Below are positions 38,411 through 48,214 of a DNA stretch of 64,000 nt, in pieces. The notes under the pieces are model-generated. The model had not been told where the DNA came from. It saw only the letters and a list, made by a program, of their open reading frames with translations, and ran no database searches. A program made the position numbers and the translations under genes. Numbering within the stretch: the stretch's first letter is position 1; each line of letters starts with the position of its first letter. The stretch spans positions 342,106 through 406,105 of the forward strand of contig PDHQ01000009.1 of NCBI GenBank assembly GCA_003339415.1. The letters run 5' to 3'. This stretch comes from Ophiocordyceps camponoti-saundersi (nom. inval.). Lineage: Eukaryota; Ascomycota; Sordariomycetes; Hypocreales; Ophiocordycipitaceae.

Positions 38411-39310
38411 AGAAAGGGAGCTAGAGGTCGCTCCCGGCACCGGATGACTCTGATCTGCATTGTACACCTATGATGGCATCATCAGCGTCATGCCCTGCAG
38501 AGCGGTCCAAGTTAGTGGATTGCTGCTGTGCCATTGGCCGTGAGATTGCAAATCAGACCAATCGGCTACGGCGCTTTTTATTTATTCAACGTGGGAGCGG
38601 CGAGATATTACAAATACCGAGTGGTAGGATACTGGATAGGTTGGGGAACAGACCATTTACCGTCGTTTCAGTACCTAGATAGGTCAGTCAATCGTTTCGT
38701 CCGTCTATGCACGGCAATTCAACTCTGTATGTATGTACGGACGTACGGATACGTGTGTGTGTGTGTGTGTGACTGGCTACCTACCTATCTATGTGACCGC
38801 GTCTGTAGGCGCGGTTGATCGAAACTTCCAATCTCCTCAGGTGCTTCGTATTGTGATCGAGACGGACTCAAGCCAAGCCAAAAAGGGGCCCGAAGAAGAA
38901 AAACATGCCAACAAGGACCTGCACTAGGCCATGTACACACAAGGGTAAGCTAAAGCAGTTCCGTCTATCCTCCCATCCCCGTCTAAACTCCCTTCTCCAT
39001 ATTGCAGATCCTATCTTTGCTATTTCCGCAGATCCCTATATCCGTAGTAAAAGGGTTCTTGTTTACAAGCCAAGGCCCTTGAGAAAAAAGAAGGAAAGAA
39101 AGAGAAAGAAAAAAAAAAGACGATAATAACAAGTCCCATCTCCTAGGAAGTTACATCCGTAAACAGCGCCGGCTTTCACCTTTCCCATCCCCACCCCCCT
39201 TTTCCTTCTTATTTTGCAGATCCTCATGTGACATGGGAGACATGCCAGTAAGAAAGTAGCCGTCATAGATATACATAAGAGACTCAGAGAGAGAGCTCTG
39301 CAAACCAAGC

Positions 39311-40132
39311 TCACCGTGCAAGTCTCAGCATCTGTTCCACGACCGGAGTGACATCCTTGGTCTTGATGGGCACGCGATGCTCGCCCTGCCACTCGATGAC
39401 AGTTGACGAGTCTGGCACGCAGTAGCGTAGAGCGAGTTGTCTGTGAAATCGTAATCCCTCGTCTGTAAGGCCGTGGACGTGAACGGTGGGAAGCTGCAGC
39501 TTCTCTCGTATCTTCAAGTCATCCCACCCCGGCGCATCCATATCGACCGGAAACGCGCCAACCGACTGTATCGGCCGCACGACACCCTCAGGCATCGGCA
39601 CCTCGGGCTTCAACCAGACCAGTTTTCCGCGGCCTGCTAACAAGACGGCGAAGCGAAACTTAGGCCATCTCATCGCGCCGGCCTCGCTTATCTGGCTCAA
39701 CTGCTGGTTGTAGAGTAGGCTGGCTGCGACTCTGGCGCCTTGGCTGAAGCCGAGGATGCCCACCACCTCACCAGTCGCCCCCAGATCGTCGTCGGCACGA
39801 ATGGCGGCAGTGATGGAATCGTGAATCAGGGTAGATGCTTCGGCTGCACAGGCTTCGGCATCTTCGTCCTCCCCGACTGGCCGGAGCCAGCCTCTGAATG
39901 GGCCGTACTCGCTGTAGACGGAGGTAACGTCCGGGCCCGGCTTGTAGGGGAAGGGAGCCTGAGCAAAGACAAATCGAAATTGGCGACCAATGTGGTGCTT
40001 GAATGCACGGCACTGCATCCGGAAGATCCTTGCATTTGTCCCGCCGCCGTGGAGGCAGAGTATCCTCGGCAGATGGACGGTCGAGTCGTTGTCTTCGTAA
40101 GCCAGCGACATGTCGAATGAACGTTGATGCAT
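39311..40132 (-). CDS. Second FSH1-type serine hydrolase, possible polyketide off-loading esterase
   Basis: Intronless alpha/beta hydrolase of the FSH1 family, 273 aa. The N-terminal RILCLHGGG strand is characteristic. Triad: Ser130 in GFSQG, Asp224 in GLTDEG, His252 in GEHRVP. The family contains hydrolases that work with PKSs, such as the HR-PKS releasing enzyme LovG and hydrolases found in azaphilone-type clusters. It lies downstream of the NR-PKS on the same strand and divergent from the flavin monooxygenase. Either Met1 or Met8 could be the start. It is clearly different in sequence from the hydrolase at 14137-15091, so the two are not a recent duplication. Hydrolase function is firm; substrate is inference. 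Confidence 0.88.
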   Translation of the reverse strand: MHQRSFDMSLAYEDNDSTVHLPRILCLHGGGTNARIFRMQCRAFKHHIGRQFRFVFAQAPFPYKPGPDVTSVYSEYGPFRGWLRPVGEDEDAEACAAEASTLIHDSITAAIRADDDLGATGEVVGILGFSQGARVAASLLYNQQLSQISEAGAMRWPKFRFAVLLAGRGKLVWLKPEVPMPEGVVRPIQSVGAFPVDMDAPGWDDLKIREKLQLPTVHVHGLTDEGLRFHRQLALRYCVPDSSTVIEWQGEHRVPIKTKDVTPVVEQMLRLAR

Positions 40133-41778
40133 GGTGTTCTATCTCTGTTCTCGACCTTCTCCTTCTTCCTTGGCGTAGATAGAGAAGGGGGAGGGGGGGG
40201 AAGGAAAGAAGTTCTAAAGAGAAACCCCCAGCCAGACAAGATAAAGGAGTGGCTAAAACCGGTAGAGGCTGACTGACAATCGTTGGGAGGCCGAAACTGT
40301 GTTGTCAACACAAAGAGAGGAGGAAAGGATGTTCCGTAGACGGGAGCAGTAGAGAGGTCTCGGGAGCTCGGGCAGGGGTTTTAAAAAAAGAAACAAAGAA
40401 GACACATGGATAGGGTCGCCGGGCCCAGGCGGAGCTAATTTGGATTCCCGGGATTATGCAGAGGTAAGATATCTATTCCTCATTCTCTTCTAGCGCCGGG
40501 CCGGATTTATAAGTCATGGTGCAGGGCAGGTGTAGGGAGGGGTTCGAGTCCCGGTCGAAAACCCCTGAATCTGTGACTCCCGGTTGGCTGAGTCGGATCC
40601 GGGCGTGAACGGATCTAAGACGGTAGAGGGTGTGTGTATGTATGTATGTACGGAGTAGTGTACGACTCAGTACGAGGTACGATGGTCAGCAAGCAAAAGA
40701 GTGACAGCCCGTCAGCCCTTCAAGAAGAGCTGTGACGGACGGCTCAGCCCGGGCCGGAGCTGAGAAGTTGCATATGAAGCTTATTGCGGACGAATAGAAG
40801 GCGGCCGAAACTACGGATACGGGTTGAGAGAAGAGGACTGATGGAACGTAACGGTCGAGCTCCGGCCAACCGCATTACATGCGTATAAATTGCTCGTGAA
40901 GGAGCTTGGTGGTAGCATCTCCGAAAGAGAGCGCATAGCCCAATTAACCGAGGGCCATAAGCATCTGCATACATACCTACATTATACGGACGTACTATGT
41001 ATGTATGTATTTGTATGTTGCAGACTTACGGATACATCTATATTGTACGTATATCAGCGCGGCGCCTCTCAGTCGATGTGAAGACGAGCATGCCAGGAAG
41101 GCAGCTGAAATTCTTTTACCCTTTCCACGATGCCGCTGCTGCTTGCTCATGATGACGATCATGTGTAACAGAACAACTGACAGAAATATGCCGTGTCAGG
41201 TCTCAAATCTGTAATCCATATCCGTACAACAATCACTTCTCACTTCAGCCTCTTTTCCTATGCATGTATGTACATATGTATGTATGACTTGTATGTATGT
41301 GCATCCATACTCGTACACGATAAGAAGATGCTGATCAGCCAGAAATACGGCGGTTCATAAACAAGATTTTCATCGTCGTCAGAGTTAAGCTTTAGAGCCT
41401 GTGATGAAAGTGAAACAAAAATGTCAGCAGTCAAAGATTTGCGTCAGTTTCAATCCGATTCATTTTGGCAACTGTCCACAGTCTTCACCATGCAGAATGT
41501 CGTTCCCGTCCGTGTCGGTCACCGACGGCGTCGTGAAGGGCGTGGAGATCGGCGACGTGCAGTGCAGAGAGACCTCCAACGTTCGCCGTCAACGTAATAC
41601 TTGCAGAAGAAGCTCACCGTAACGTTGCCATACCTCGGTCAAGAGAACATACACATGGAAACCCCGCACCGATGAATGTCTACGATGCCCCCCTCCTCTT
41701 CCTCATCCTCCTCCTCCGTACAAACTTCCATCCAAATCCAATCAACGTCCACTTCAGGGAGCTGTGTCTGAAGCCACC
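40133..41778. promoter_or_regulatory. Divergent upstream region between FSH1-type hydrolase and flavin monooxygenase
   Basis: About 1.6 kb shared by two divergent genes and so expected to contain both promoters. It has scattered GTAT/TATG tetranucleotide runs (about 40630-40660 and 40990-41020). A GGTTCGAGTCC string near 40541 resembles a tRNA B box, but no cloverleaf could be drawn. No gene supported. Confidence 0.45.
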
Positions 41779-43732
41779 ATGTCCGAGACTCCCGCCTTCA
41801 GCCTCCCTCTTGCAAAATTCCCTTCTGCGTCTTCACCGCCTCAAACTGTTCAGCCCGAGCACGAGGCAAAGGCAGTGCTGGAAACTTTAAACCGTGCCCT
41901 GTCACAGGCCGACTATCGAGCCGCTTCCAGCCTCTTCACCGAACATGGCTTTTGGCGTGATCACCTGGCTCTTTCCTGGAGGTTCCGAACGGTGCAGGGA
42001 AGAGGCGACATCTGCAAATTCCTTGAGGAATGTGCAAAGTCTAGAGATGGCTTTCGAATCAAGAGCTTCGCCCTCGATTCTAGTTCTCCCTCTCGACAGC
42101 CAAGTGTGGCTCCCATCGACGCCGTCGGCAGCGTCGTGGGAATTTACGCCTTCTTCTTATTTGACACCGTCATCGGATCGGGCCAGGGTTTGATGCGCTT
42201 GGTTCTGCTGGACGGGCAGTGGACCATCTTTACATTGTACACAAGCCTTCGAGAACTCCGTGGACACGAAGAGTTGACGTTTGATCGACGACCTGTCGGG
42301 GTTGATCATGGCGAGCACCCCTACAGGATGAACTGGGCTGAGAAGAGGCGTCTCGAAGCTGAAGTCGGCGAGGACGACAACCTTTCCGTCTTGATAGTTG
42401 GTAAAGCCCTCCTTTTGTTTCTATACAAACTCTTCTTCACGAACCATCATTTGATTAGCTTCATGTGCTAAAGTATGGGAAACAGGTGCCGGACAAGGCG
42501 GCTTGACAGCTGCTTCGAGACTAAAGATGCTTGGCCTCCATGCACTCATAATTGATCAGAACGAACGCGTTGGCGATAACTGGCGAAAGCGATATCACCA
42601 CTTGACTCTTCACGATGTCGTATGGTACGATCACATGCCGTATATCCCCTTCCCACCAGGCTGGCCCATCTTCACCCCGAAAGACAAGCTCGCCCAGTTC
42701 TTCGAGGCGTATGCGACGCTGCTCGAGCTGAATGTATGGACGAAGACAACTATCAAGAGTAGCGAATGGGACGAGGATAAGAAGAGATGGCACGTTACCG
42801 TTTCGCGTGTCATGAATGATGGTTCGATCCAGACGCGGACGCTGCACCCGCGCCACATCATTCAGGCCACGGGCCATTCTGGTCAAAAGTATATGCCAGG
42901 ATTCAAGGGCTTCGATACCTTCAAAGGGGATGTGATCTGCCACTCTTCCGAATTTGCCGGCGCTCGCAAAGGTCTGAGCGGGAAGAAGGCCGTCGTCATC
43001 GGTTCTTGCAACTCTGGCCATGACATTGCACAGGATTACTTCGAAAACGGCTACGATGTGACAATGGTTCAACGATCGAGCACTATCGTCGTGTCCTCCT
43101 TGGCGATATCTGATATAATCCTAAACCCCCTTTTCGTAGAAGGCGGACCACCAGTGGAAGACGGAGACCTGATGATGCACAGCGTTCCATTGTCTGTGTT
43201 TAAAGCTGTTCAGAAGGAAACCACTCAAATTTGCCGACGACACGACCGGGAGACCTTGACGGGGTTGGAGCGAGCCGGTTTCAAACTCAACTTTGGACCC
43301 CAGGATACGGGCTTCTTCATGGCGTACTTTGAGTACGGCGGGGGCTACTATATTGACGTCGGAGCGTCGAAGCTCATTGCCCAAGGCAAAATCAAGATCA
43401 AGCAGGGGCAGGAAGTGGCAGAGATTCTCCCTCACGGGGTGCGTCTCGCTGACGGATCGGAACTTGAAGCCGATGAGATCATCTTGGCAACGGGATACCA
43501 GAACATGAAGAGTCATACGAAGGAAATATTTGGCAGCCACGTTGCCGATCAGGTCAAAGAGGTCTGGGGTGTTAACCCTGACGGTGAACTGCGGACTATA
43601 TGGCAGGATAGTGGCCACCCCGGATTCTGGTTCCATGGCGGCAACCTCGGCCTCTGCAGATACTTTTCTAGGCTTCTCGCACTTCAAATCAAAGCTCTGG
43701 AGGAAGGGATGTACAGCTACGGTGATATATGA
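41779..43732 (+). CDS. Flavin-dependent monooxygenase with N-terminal NTF2/SnoaL-like domain
   Basis: Two exons, 41779-42400 and 42486-43732, total 1869 nt, 622 aa. The start ATG sits in GCCACCATGTCC. Residues about 20-170 form an NTF2/SnoaL-like region (the ALSQADYRAASSLF helix and later strands). After the intron comes a class B flavoprotein monooxygenase: FAD motif GAGQGG (aa 208-213), the FKGDVICHSSEF stretch (aa 353-364) matching the FxGxxxH fingerprint, a second Rossmann motif GSCNSG (from about aa 380), and ATGYQN near the C-terminus. Such enzymes use NADPH and O2 for N-, S- or Baeyer-Villiger oxidation. Position next to the NR-PKS unit suggests tailoring of the polyketide. The NTF2-fused form is common in fungi, so the fusion alone does not prove a cyclase role. 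Confidence 0.88.
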
Positions 43733-44550
43733 TGCCGAAAGCTTGGGCTTTAGTCTCCGTATGTGGCTATCTGTCTCCCACATGCGCATACATGCAACTT
43801 GACCGCGTAGGGTGAGAAGCCTGAAAGTATGTAGGTAGATGAATTCAATGTTAATAGCAATGAGTTGATCGATATCACTTGAGAGACGAACTTGTTCATT
43901 ACTTGCCACTTCATGATCATAGTGCCTCAAGGACCTTGTCGGTTGTCCTTATGACTTGCTCATATGCCAGACTTCCATATGTGAAGCGATCTATCGGGCC
44001 GATGGAAGTGCTGATTACGTCTTCATCTTATGATCCTAAATATAACCGCTTGACAAGTCCATGTCTTATCCACTCAATATACAAGCGGTTTCTTCATCGG
44101 GTCTGCATGGAATCTTTGATCCTGATGAACAACAGACTATATATGAATGACAAACGCCACTTCAGACCTTGGCTTCAGTAAGTAAATCGACGTCTGATGA
44201 TGTTACATTGGCCGATTTCCTTCAAGGTATCAAGCGGCTATCCATCCGCGAATGCGACTGAATCAACGTTACTTGGCCTACGCCCTCTCTCTGCCTCTCT
44301 CTGCCAGAAAAAGCCTCTGCCAGGAGAAAGAAAGGACTCACGCCATATTTATGGCACTACTGACGTTACATTATCACCAGACTAATGGCAATAAATCTCG
44401 AGCTAAGTGAAGGCGTATCGTATTGCTGTTTGTTTGCGTTGTCCTCGACCGTCGTAAACATAAGTAGCATGCCCTATTTCTGGGCTGAGAGGAAGTGTTG
44501 CTGTATGGAGTGTGATTTCCTCATCCAATCCAAGACTTGCCATTGCAACA
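43733..44550. other. Intergenic region after the monooxygenase
   Basis: About 0.8 kb with only short unsupported open frames; no repeat or RNA gene recognised. Confidence 0.45.
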
Positions 44551-44883
44551 ATGAAGTTGTCCTTGACGGTTCTACTCGCTCTTTTCGGATTTCCTACTGT
44601 CTTGGGGATGGAAATTCGAGCACCGGGTTATGAGAATGAACAACGACTGCCGATGAGGTACTCTGCTCCTCAGCCAACAGTAGCAAAGACAGGTGAGCAG
44701 AAGACAACTCGTCTCTTCAAGCGGCATTTCCTACGATGGCTGAATATAGTGATGTCTAGCATCCCCGGCGCGAGGAGCACGGAAGCGGACCAGAAGACGC
44801 AAACCAAGCATAGACTCTTTCAACTGGGGGTTCGGACCTTCTGGCATGGTCGGCTATCCAAGGCGAAAGAACGCGGCCGATGA
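44551..44883 (+). CDS. Possible small secreted protein, uncharacterised
   Basis: A 110-codon open frame starting with MKLSLTVLLALFGFPTVLG, which looks like a cleavable signal peptide. The mature part is basic (RLFKRHFLRW, KAKERGR) and has no cysteine. No family recognised and no intron needed. An upstream in-frame Met at 44512 would spoil the signal peptide. The length and good leader make it worth listing, but a chance open frame is possible. Confidence 0.35.
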   Translation: MKLSLTVLLALFGFPTVLGMEIRAPGYENEQRLPMRYSAPQPTVAKTGEQKTTRLFKRHFLRWLNIVMSSIPGARSTEADQKTQTKHRLFQLGVRTFWHGRLSKAKERGR

Positions 44884-45413
44884 GAAGACGATTGCAAAGA
44901 CCAGGGCAGTACTTAATAGGGTAGGATGACTGCCTGCTACCCATCGAACTGAGTAGCATCCTCTGCATCTGCAAAGACTGTATGTAGGTAGCCATAGCAT
45001 CTCAGGAAATTGACAACAGCATGTTGAAAAGAATGAACTGCATAAATTGTGACTGCAGGCTTCGACCGCCTCGCACCGGATGATGCGAATTGTCTACTCG
45101 CGAGCAGCATGAAGCTTACTCTTAGCTCGTTATACCGTTTCCAGCGTAGCACCAAAGTGTGCATGGGTGAAATTCATCCTACGGGATCCGTGCCAACTTC
45201 AAGCCACCGGGAGGCATACTTGATACACCTCCGTAGTAATGGACTCATAACCTCCACGAATAGGTAAGCAGAAAGATGACGCTGACGCAAAGTGAAGAGC
45301 CTGACCTAACATGAAGCCCTTGACCTTGATCCCACGTGCCAAAGTAATTATCATCAACTCCGCAGAAGGAAGCAATACGACAACAACCGACGCAACCTCG
45401 ACGCCATTCATCA
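44884..45413. other. Intergenic region upstream of the VOC gene
   Basis: About 530 bp with no supported gene; probable promoter of the VOC-family gene. Confidence 0.4.
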
Positions 45414-45917
45414 ATGGCCATTGATCACACCTGCCTCTGCGTCCCAAAGGACAAGTTTGAGCAATGCCTCAAGATATACCTCGAGGCTCTGAAGCCTCTT
45501 GGCTACCAAGTGCGATATCAGTACGGCGAGACGGTCGTCGGCCTCGGCACCTCCGTCGGACAACAGCACATAGAAGGCTATCAACAGGCCGACTTTTGGC
45601 TCGTCGGAGTCCAAGGTTCTACCGGACACGGCATCCATCTTGCCTTTAGAGCTCCAGGTCATAACAAACTGTCTCTCATTTTCACACACTTCCCCAAGTA
45701 TATGAGGGTACGGAAGAAAGATGCTGATGAGCAATATATGTACACATACATAGATCGCGCCATCGTCGACCAGTTCCACTCAGCAGCCCTCAAAGCCGGC
45801 GCCGAAGACAACGGCTCTCCCGGCCTACGAACCATGTATCATCCCAATTATTACGGTGCTTTCTTCCGCGATCCGGCCGGAAACAACATCGAAGCTGTCT
45901 GCCACGCTGCCGCATGA
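45414..45917 (+). CDS. VOC-superfamily (glyoxalase/dioxygenase fold) protein
   Basis: Small metal-binding-fold protein. The unspliced frame is 167 aa. The better model removes an in-frame 96-nt intron (45658-45753, GT...CATAG), giving exons 45414-45657 and 45754-45917 and 135 aa. Splicing joins HLAFRAP directly to DRAIVDQFHSAALKAG, the usual continuous layout of this family. Visible motifs: N-terminal IDHTCLCV with the metal-binding His, GIHLAFRAP, and the C-terminal FFRDPAGNNIEAVCH with the typical DP(A/D)GN turn and E ligand. Members act as lyases, isomerases or dioxygenases; which applies here cannot be told. It sits about 180 bp from the convergent transporter gene and near the monooxygenase, so a tailoring role is possible. 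Confidence 0.8.
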   Translation: MAIDHTCLCVPKDKFEQCLKIYLEALKPLGYQVRYQYGETVVGLGTSVGQQHIEGYQQADFWLVGVQGSTGHGIHLAFRAPGHNKLSLIFTHFPKYMRVRKKDADEQYMYTYIDRAIVDQFHSAALKAGAEDNGSPGLRTMYHPNYYGAFFRDPAGNNIEAVCHAAA

Positions 45918-46094
45918 GAGGCTGCAGTTGAAGAGACCGAACTTGAGTTGTAGCTCTTTGCAGTCGAGAGAGACAGTAATAGAGGAAATTTGACTACATA
46001 ATTCTGACACTGGTAAAGCCCAGAGTATGAGGCACTCTGCATCACGGATGATACCCAAAGAAAAAACCATGGCCCGGCTAAGCAAAACACCCCC

Positions 46095-47772
46095 TCAACC
46101 TTCGAAAGTCGTGGTCGCCAAATTGCCGTCGAAACGGTGGTTCTTAAACTCCCTCGCGGGAACATGCTGCGCAAACAGCAGATCCAGCTCCTCGTAAGTC
46201 CGGCCCTGTGTCTCAGGCACGCGAAAATACGTCCAGATCAGGGACAGGCCAGCCAGCCCGCCGAAGAAGAAGCCAAGCTTTCCCTGCACGTTAGCCTGCG
46301 TAGGGTTGATCAAGTAAGGGATTGAGACTGTCATGACGATGCCTAATATGCCCTGGGTAGCCGTCGCCAGGGCTACCGTTTTGGAACGCACCCGCGTGGC
46401 TGAGCACTCGGTCAAGAGGACGAAGCAGATGGGCCCCAACGTTACGTTGTACGCCATGTTCCACACGAGCATCATGGCCGACTCTGTCCAGATGGCGCCG
46501 CTGGGACGTCCTGGAACGCAGTCGAGGATGCCAATGAGGAACTGCAGCAGACATACAACGGCCAGACCGTGGACGTAGAGCGTGCGACGGCCAGTCTTGA
46601 CGAGCAAGCACCACGATATCAGGGCGCCGATGAGGCCGACAGCTGGCCACGTCCGCAAGTCAGTCAGGTCTCCTCCTTCGAGGAGCATAGTAACGAAGAG
46701 GGAAACCCACCGCTGAAGCCGACTGACATGTCAAAAGCCCTATCCGTGGGCAATCCTGCTTGCTGAAAGAAGTAGGCGCAGTAGTTGACCAGATAGATGC
46801 CCGAGAGCACCTGGGCGCTGTAGACGCCGATGGATATCTCGGTCCGCCTTAGGTTCACAGGCCGAAAGCAGTCTCGATACGTGCTTCCGGATTCCAACTC
46901 CAGCTCGAATCGATCCGTCTCGATGATCAAGGCCAGCACCTTGGAGACGTCCACGGCCGGCGACGCCAGCCTGCGAAGCGACAGCTCGGCATCTTGTATC
47001 CTCCCCCTTCGCACCAGCCACCAGGGACTCTCGGGAAGGAAAAGCAAGCCGGCGATTAGGATGCCGGACCAGAACCACTGCAGCGCAAAGGGGAGAGAGT
47101 AAGCCCAGTGGTCCCTCAGACGCTGTGTCCCGGCCGTGACCCCGTTTGCCAGCAACTGTCCAATGACGAAGGCGGCGTTCACGTAGGACGTGAGATGTCC
47201 CCGAATCGCCATCGGACACACCTCGGAGCTGTATACGGGAGCGAGACTGATGAAGACTCCGAGAACGAGGCCAGCCAGCAACTCGCCGACAAGCAATACT
47301 CTCAGAGACCGGGCGAAGAACTGAATAAAGACAAGCCCTATCATGAGAGCGACGCAGAAGCCAAATGTCCGCTTCCGTCCAAACCTGTCCATTGGATAGG
47401 CCGCCACGAGGGCACCGACGACCTGACCGAGAGGCGAGCCCATGTTCAGCCCGCTCTGCCAGGCAGCATCCACGACGTACTCCTTGAGTAGTCCGTCAGC
47501 CCACTGATCTCTGTCGCGATTTAGGACACACGGTTCTTCTTCACCTCATCTCCGTACCTACGGCCAAAGTCGCGCGCAAACTGTGGCATCGGGTACAGGC
47601 TCCCGACGAGCTGCGGATCAAAGGCGGCCATGATGACTCCCATTGATACGAAGAGCGACCAGCCGATAGCCTTGGGATAGAGTCTGACCGTCTCAAAGAA
47701 GCCGAGCCTAGGCTCTTCGGGAGAAGCGGCGGCTTCTACCGTAGCGCCCGTCTTTGGTCCGTCCTTTTCCAT
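46095..47772 (-). CDS. MFS transporter, sugar porter (maltose/alpha-glucoside permease-like)
   Basis: Twelve-helix major facilitator protein of the sugar porter family. Three exons: 47772-47558, 47510-46711, 46642-46095, total 1563 nt, 520 aa. The first intron is only 47 nt; it is required because the unspliced frame hits a stop. Motifs: DRFGRKR in the loop 2/3 signature, RGHLTSY, PESPWWLVRRGR after helix 6, and PETQGRTYEELD (with V before it) after helix 12. The whole resembles fungal maltose or alpha-glucoside permeases. It adjoins the cluster but is not a typical drug-efflux type, so export of the polyketide is doubtful; sugar uptake is as likely. Located in the plasma membrane. Confidence 0.85.
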
Positions 47773-48214
47773 GGTGTCTTTATTACTTCCTTTCCCTTCC
47801 CTTGAGAGAGAGAGCTCGAGAGGGATGATGAGATGACAAGGGCCGTTCTACTTCCAGGCGAGACATTGAGGGGGCAGGGGAGGGGGCAAGGAAGAAAGAG
47901 GCTTATGATATACCTAGTCTGAGGCATAATAATTGGGCGCTGTCTGCGTGACCACACTTGCAGCATCCGATAACGCTCAATGCCAGTAAAGGAAATGGAA
48001 AGTCGCCACGATGTCACGAGCATGCATTGTATCCAGGTCGTGAATCACTCTCGGACGGGGACGAGGCTTTCATCTTGTCTCCTCCCACGAGAAAGCCGAG
48101 GGTCTTAAACGCGACAACTTTAAGCATTGTAGACTCACTCTTCTTCATATCGTGCTCTATCGTAACAAGAAGGATGGAAATAAAAATTCAGTAGAGCAAA
48201 CATGATCGCTTCTC
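47773..48214. other. Intergenic region upstream of the MFS transporter
   Basis: About 440 bp between the transporter start and the stop of the VIT/vWA gene on the same strand. Nothing beyond likely promoter and 3' UTR. Confidence 0.45.

Larger units (their letters stand above)
36287..39310. other. Long intergenic region upstream of the NR-PKS
   Basis: About 3 kb with no supported gene. It contains the NR-PKS promoter, a CT dinucleotide array at about 36820-36877, short TACC/TAGG runs near 37600-37670, two G homopolymers near 38375-38410 and a GT run near 38755-38772. Short open frames show no recognisable domain or codon pattern. Confidence 0.5.

Noticed and set aside
40500..40580. tRNA-like B box GGTTCGAGTCC
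   Set aside because: No matching A box, acceptor stem or T stem could be folded around it.
47513..47560. MFS gene truncated by an early stop
   Set aside because: A 47-nt intron (47557-47511) with proper GT and AG ends restores the frame and the total is 521 whole codons.
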